Source: Ruminococcaceae bacterium UBA5408 (lineage in GTDB: Bacteria > Bacillota > Clostridia > Oscillospirales > Acutalibacteraceae). Taken from it: DNA of 6,599 nucleotides. The position numbers and the translations under genes are program-made. A model generated the notes under the pieces. The model did no database searches, was not told the DNA's origin, and worked only from the letters and a program-made list of their open reading frames with translations. Positions 6,283 to 6,599 of the stretch are shown one piece after another (the stretch's first letter is position 1; the number at the start of each line of letters is the position of its first letter). Where the stretch lies: positions 1 to 6,599 of the forward strand of contig DHNU01000001.1 in the NCBI GenBank assembly GCA_002407645.1. Direction: 5' to 3'.

Positions 6283-6311
6283 TTGATTATAATGTTGTAA
6301 TGTATTATAAT
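6283..6311 (+). promoter_or_regulatory. Putative sigma-A promoter for pckG
   Basis: TTGATT (6283-6288; 4 of 6 matches to TTGACA) is separated by 17 bp from a perfect TATAAT (6306-6311). The expected start is near 6318, giving a leader of about 49 nt before the pckG ATG. A second TATAAT at 6288-6293 has no matching -35 at proper distance. This is the clearest -35/-10 pair in the spacer and suggests that pckG is transcribed separately from tsaD. Confidence 0.6.
6286..6311. repeat. Two copies of palindromic ATTATAAT, 18 bp apart
   Basis: The self-complementary 8-mer ATTATAAT occurs at 6286-6293 and again at 6304-6311. The second copy contains the pckG -10 box, and the first lies between the -35 box and the -10 box, overlapping the -35 end. 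The arrangement could be an operator or a duplicated -10, but the base composition makes coincidence plausible. Confidence 0.4.
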
Positions 6312-6336
6312 TATTCGTATTAGCACCATATTCGTA
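6312..6336 (+). repeat. Direct repeat TATTCGTA x2 in the pckG leader
   Basis: The 8-mer TATTCGTA occurs at 6312-6319 and 6329-6336, 17 bp apart, straddling the expected transcription start. A related TTCGTA lies at 6276-6281, upstream of the -35 box. The CG step in an otherwise AT-only region makes this repeat less likely to be chance than the other repeats nearby. A regulator-binding role is inference. Confidence 0.4.
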
Positions 6337-6337
6337 A

Positions 6338-6349
6338 GGTCATTGGACC
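6338..6349 (+). promoter_or_regulatory. Small hairpin just before the pckG ribosome binding site
   Basis: GGTC (6338-6341), loop ATTG, GACC (6346-6349) can form a 4-bp, mostly GC stem ending one base before the AAAGGAG. It is too short to be a terminator and lacks a U-tract. It might affect ribosome access or mRNA stability, but the stem is weak. Confidence 0.25.
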
Positions 6350-6350
6350 G

Positions 6351-6357
6351 AAAGGAG
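6351..6357 (+). promoter_or_regulatory. Ribosome binding site deciding the pckG start
   Basis: AAAGGAG lies 9 nt before the ATG at 6367 and only 2 nt before an out-of-frame ATG at 6360. The spacing, together with the PEPCK reading frame, selects 6367 as the start. Confidence 0.8.
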
Positions 6358-6366
6358 AAATGAGTA

Positions 6367-6599
6367 ATGACAAACAACAAGTCGGTATTGAACTGGATTG
6401 AAGAAATGAAAAAACTCGTCTGCCCTGACAATGTTGTCTGGATAGACGGCTCTGAAGCTCAAATTGAAGATTTGCGCAAAGAGGCATGTTCCACGGGGGA
6501 AATGATTAAACTTAATCAGGAAAAGCTCCCGAATTGTTATTTACACCGTACAGCAGAAAACGACGTTGCCCGTGTTGAGGACAGAACATTTATCTGCTC
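6367..6599 (+). CDS. pckG: Phosphoenolpyruvate carboxykinase (GTP), N-terminal fragment (cut by window end)
   Basis: The first 77 codons are present and the frame is open to the window end. The peptide carries the distinctive N-terminal blocks of GTP-dependent PEPCK: VVWIDGSEAQIEDLRKEA (23-40), a GEMIKLNQEKLPNCYLHRT run (44-62) and DVARVEDRTFIC (66-77). R69 corresponds to the substrate-binding arginine (R87 in rat cytosolic PEPCK). The enzyme interconverts oxaloacetate plus GTP with PEP, CO2 and GDP. In fermentative clostridia it often works in the PEP-to-oxaloacetate direction or in a malate shunt, but direction cannot be read here. ATP-type PEPCK (PckA) is unrelated at this level of sequence. 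The gene follows tsaD by 111 bp and has its own promoter. The nucleotide-binding and catalytic core lie beyond the window. Confidence 0.92.
   Translation, partial: MTNNKSVLNWIEEMKKLVCPDNVVWIDGSEAQIEDLRKEACSTGEMIKLNQEKLPNCYLHRTAENDVARVEDRTFIC

Noticed and set aside
6360..6401. Short upstream open frame (13 codons) overlapping the pckG start
   Set aside because: Its ATG is only 2 nt from the AAAGGAG, too close for initiation, and it runs out of frame into pckG.

Overview
The window is a stretch of chromosomal housekeeping DNA, most likely from an anaerobic low-GC Firmicute of the class Clostridia. The reasons are strong AGGAG-type ribosome binding sites, AT-rich intergenic spacers, a Pol I with a degenerate proofreading domain, an adjacent rimI-tsaD pair, and a GTP-type PEP carboxykinase of the kind found in Ruminococcaceae/Oscillospiraceae-like clostridia. 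The family-level placement is inference. No mobile element, CRISPR array, rRNA or tRNA gene was seen.

Layout. The left edge (1-56, minus strand) holds only the first 18 codons of a DusB-type tRNA-dihydrouridine synthase. A 109-bp divergent intergenic region (57-165) carries two back-to-back promoters with extended -10 boxes, one for dusB and one for polA. Rightward genes then follow with almost no gaps: polA (166-2730), an RlmA-type 23S rRNA guanine methyltransferase overlapping polA by 4 bp (2727-3554), a polytopic GT-C glycosyltransferase 2 bp further on (3557-4720), and rimI starting on the next base (4721-5179). After 50 bp comes tsaD (5230-6255). A 111-bp AT-rich spacer (6256-6366) holds a good promoter and several short repeats, followed by the first 77 codons of pckG (6367-6599), cut off by the window end.

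How the genes fit together. polA, rlmA, the glycosyltransferase gene and rimI look like one translationally coupled transcription unit, with tsaD probably read through from it, because I see neither a terminator nor a convincing promoter before tsaD. Apart from polA (replication and repair) and the glycosyltransferase (envelope), the theme is modification of the translation machinery: DusB makes dihydrouridine in tRNA, RlmA methylates 23S rRNA, TsaD makes t6A37 in tRNA, and RimI acetylates protein N-termini. pckG has its own promoter and belongs to central carbon metabolism.

No previously undescribed system is visible. The points most worth a second look are the interleaved dusB/polA promoters, the repeats and possible regulatory sites upstream of pckG, and the unassigned GT-C glycosyltransferase inside a housekeeping operon.
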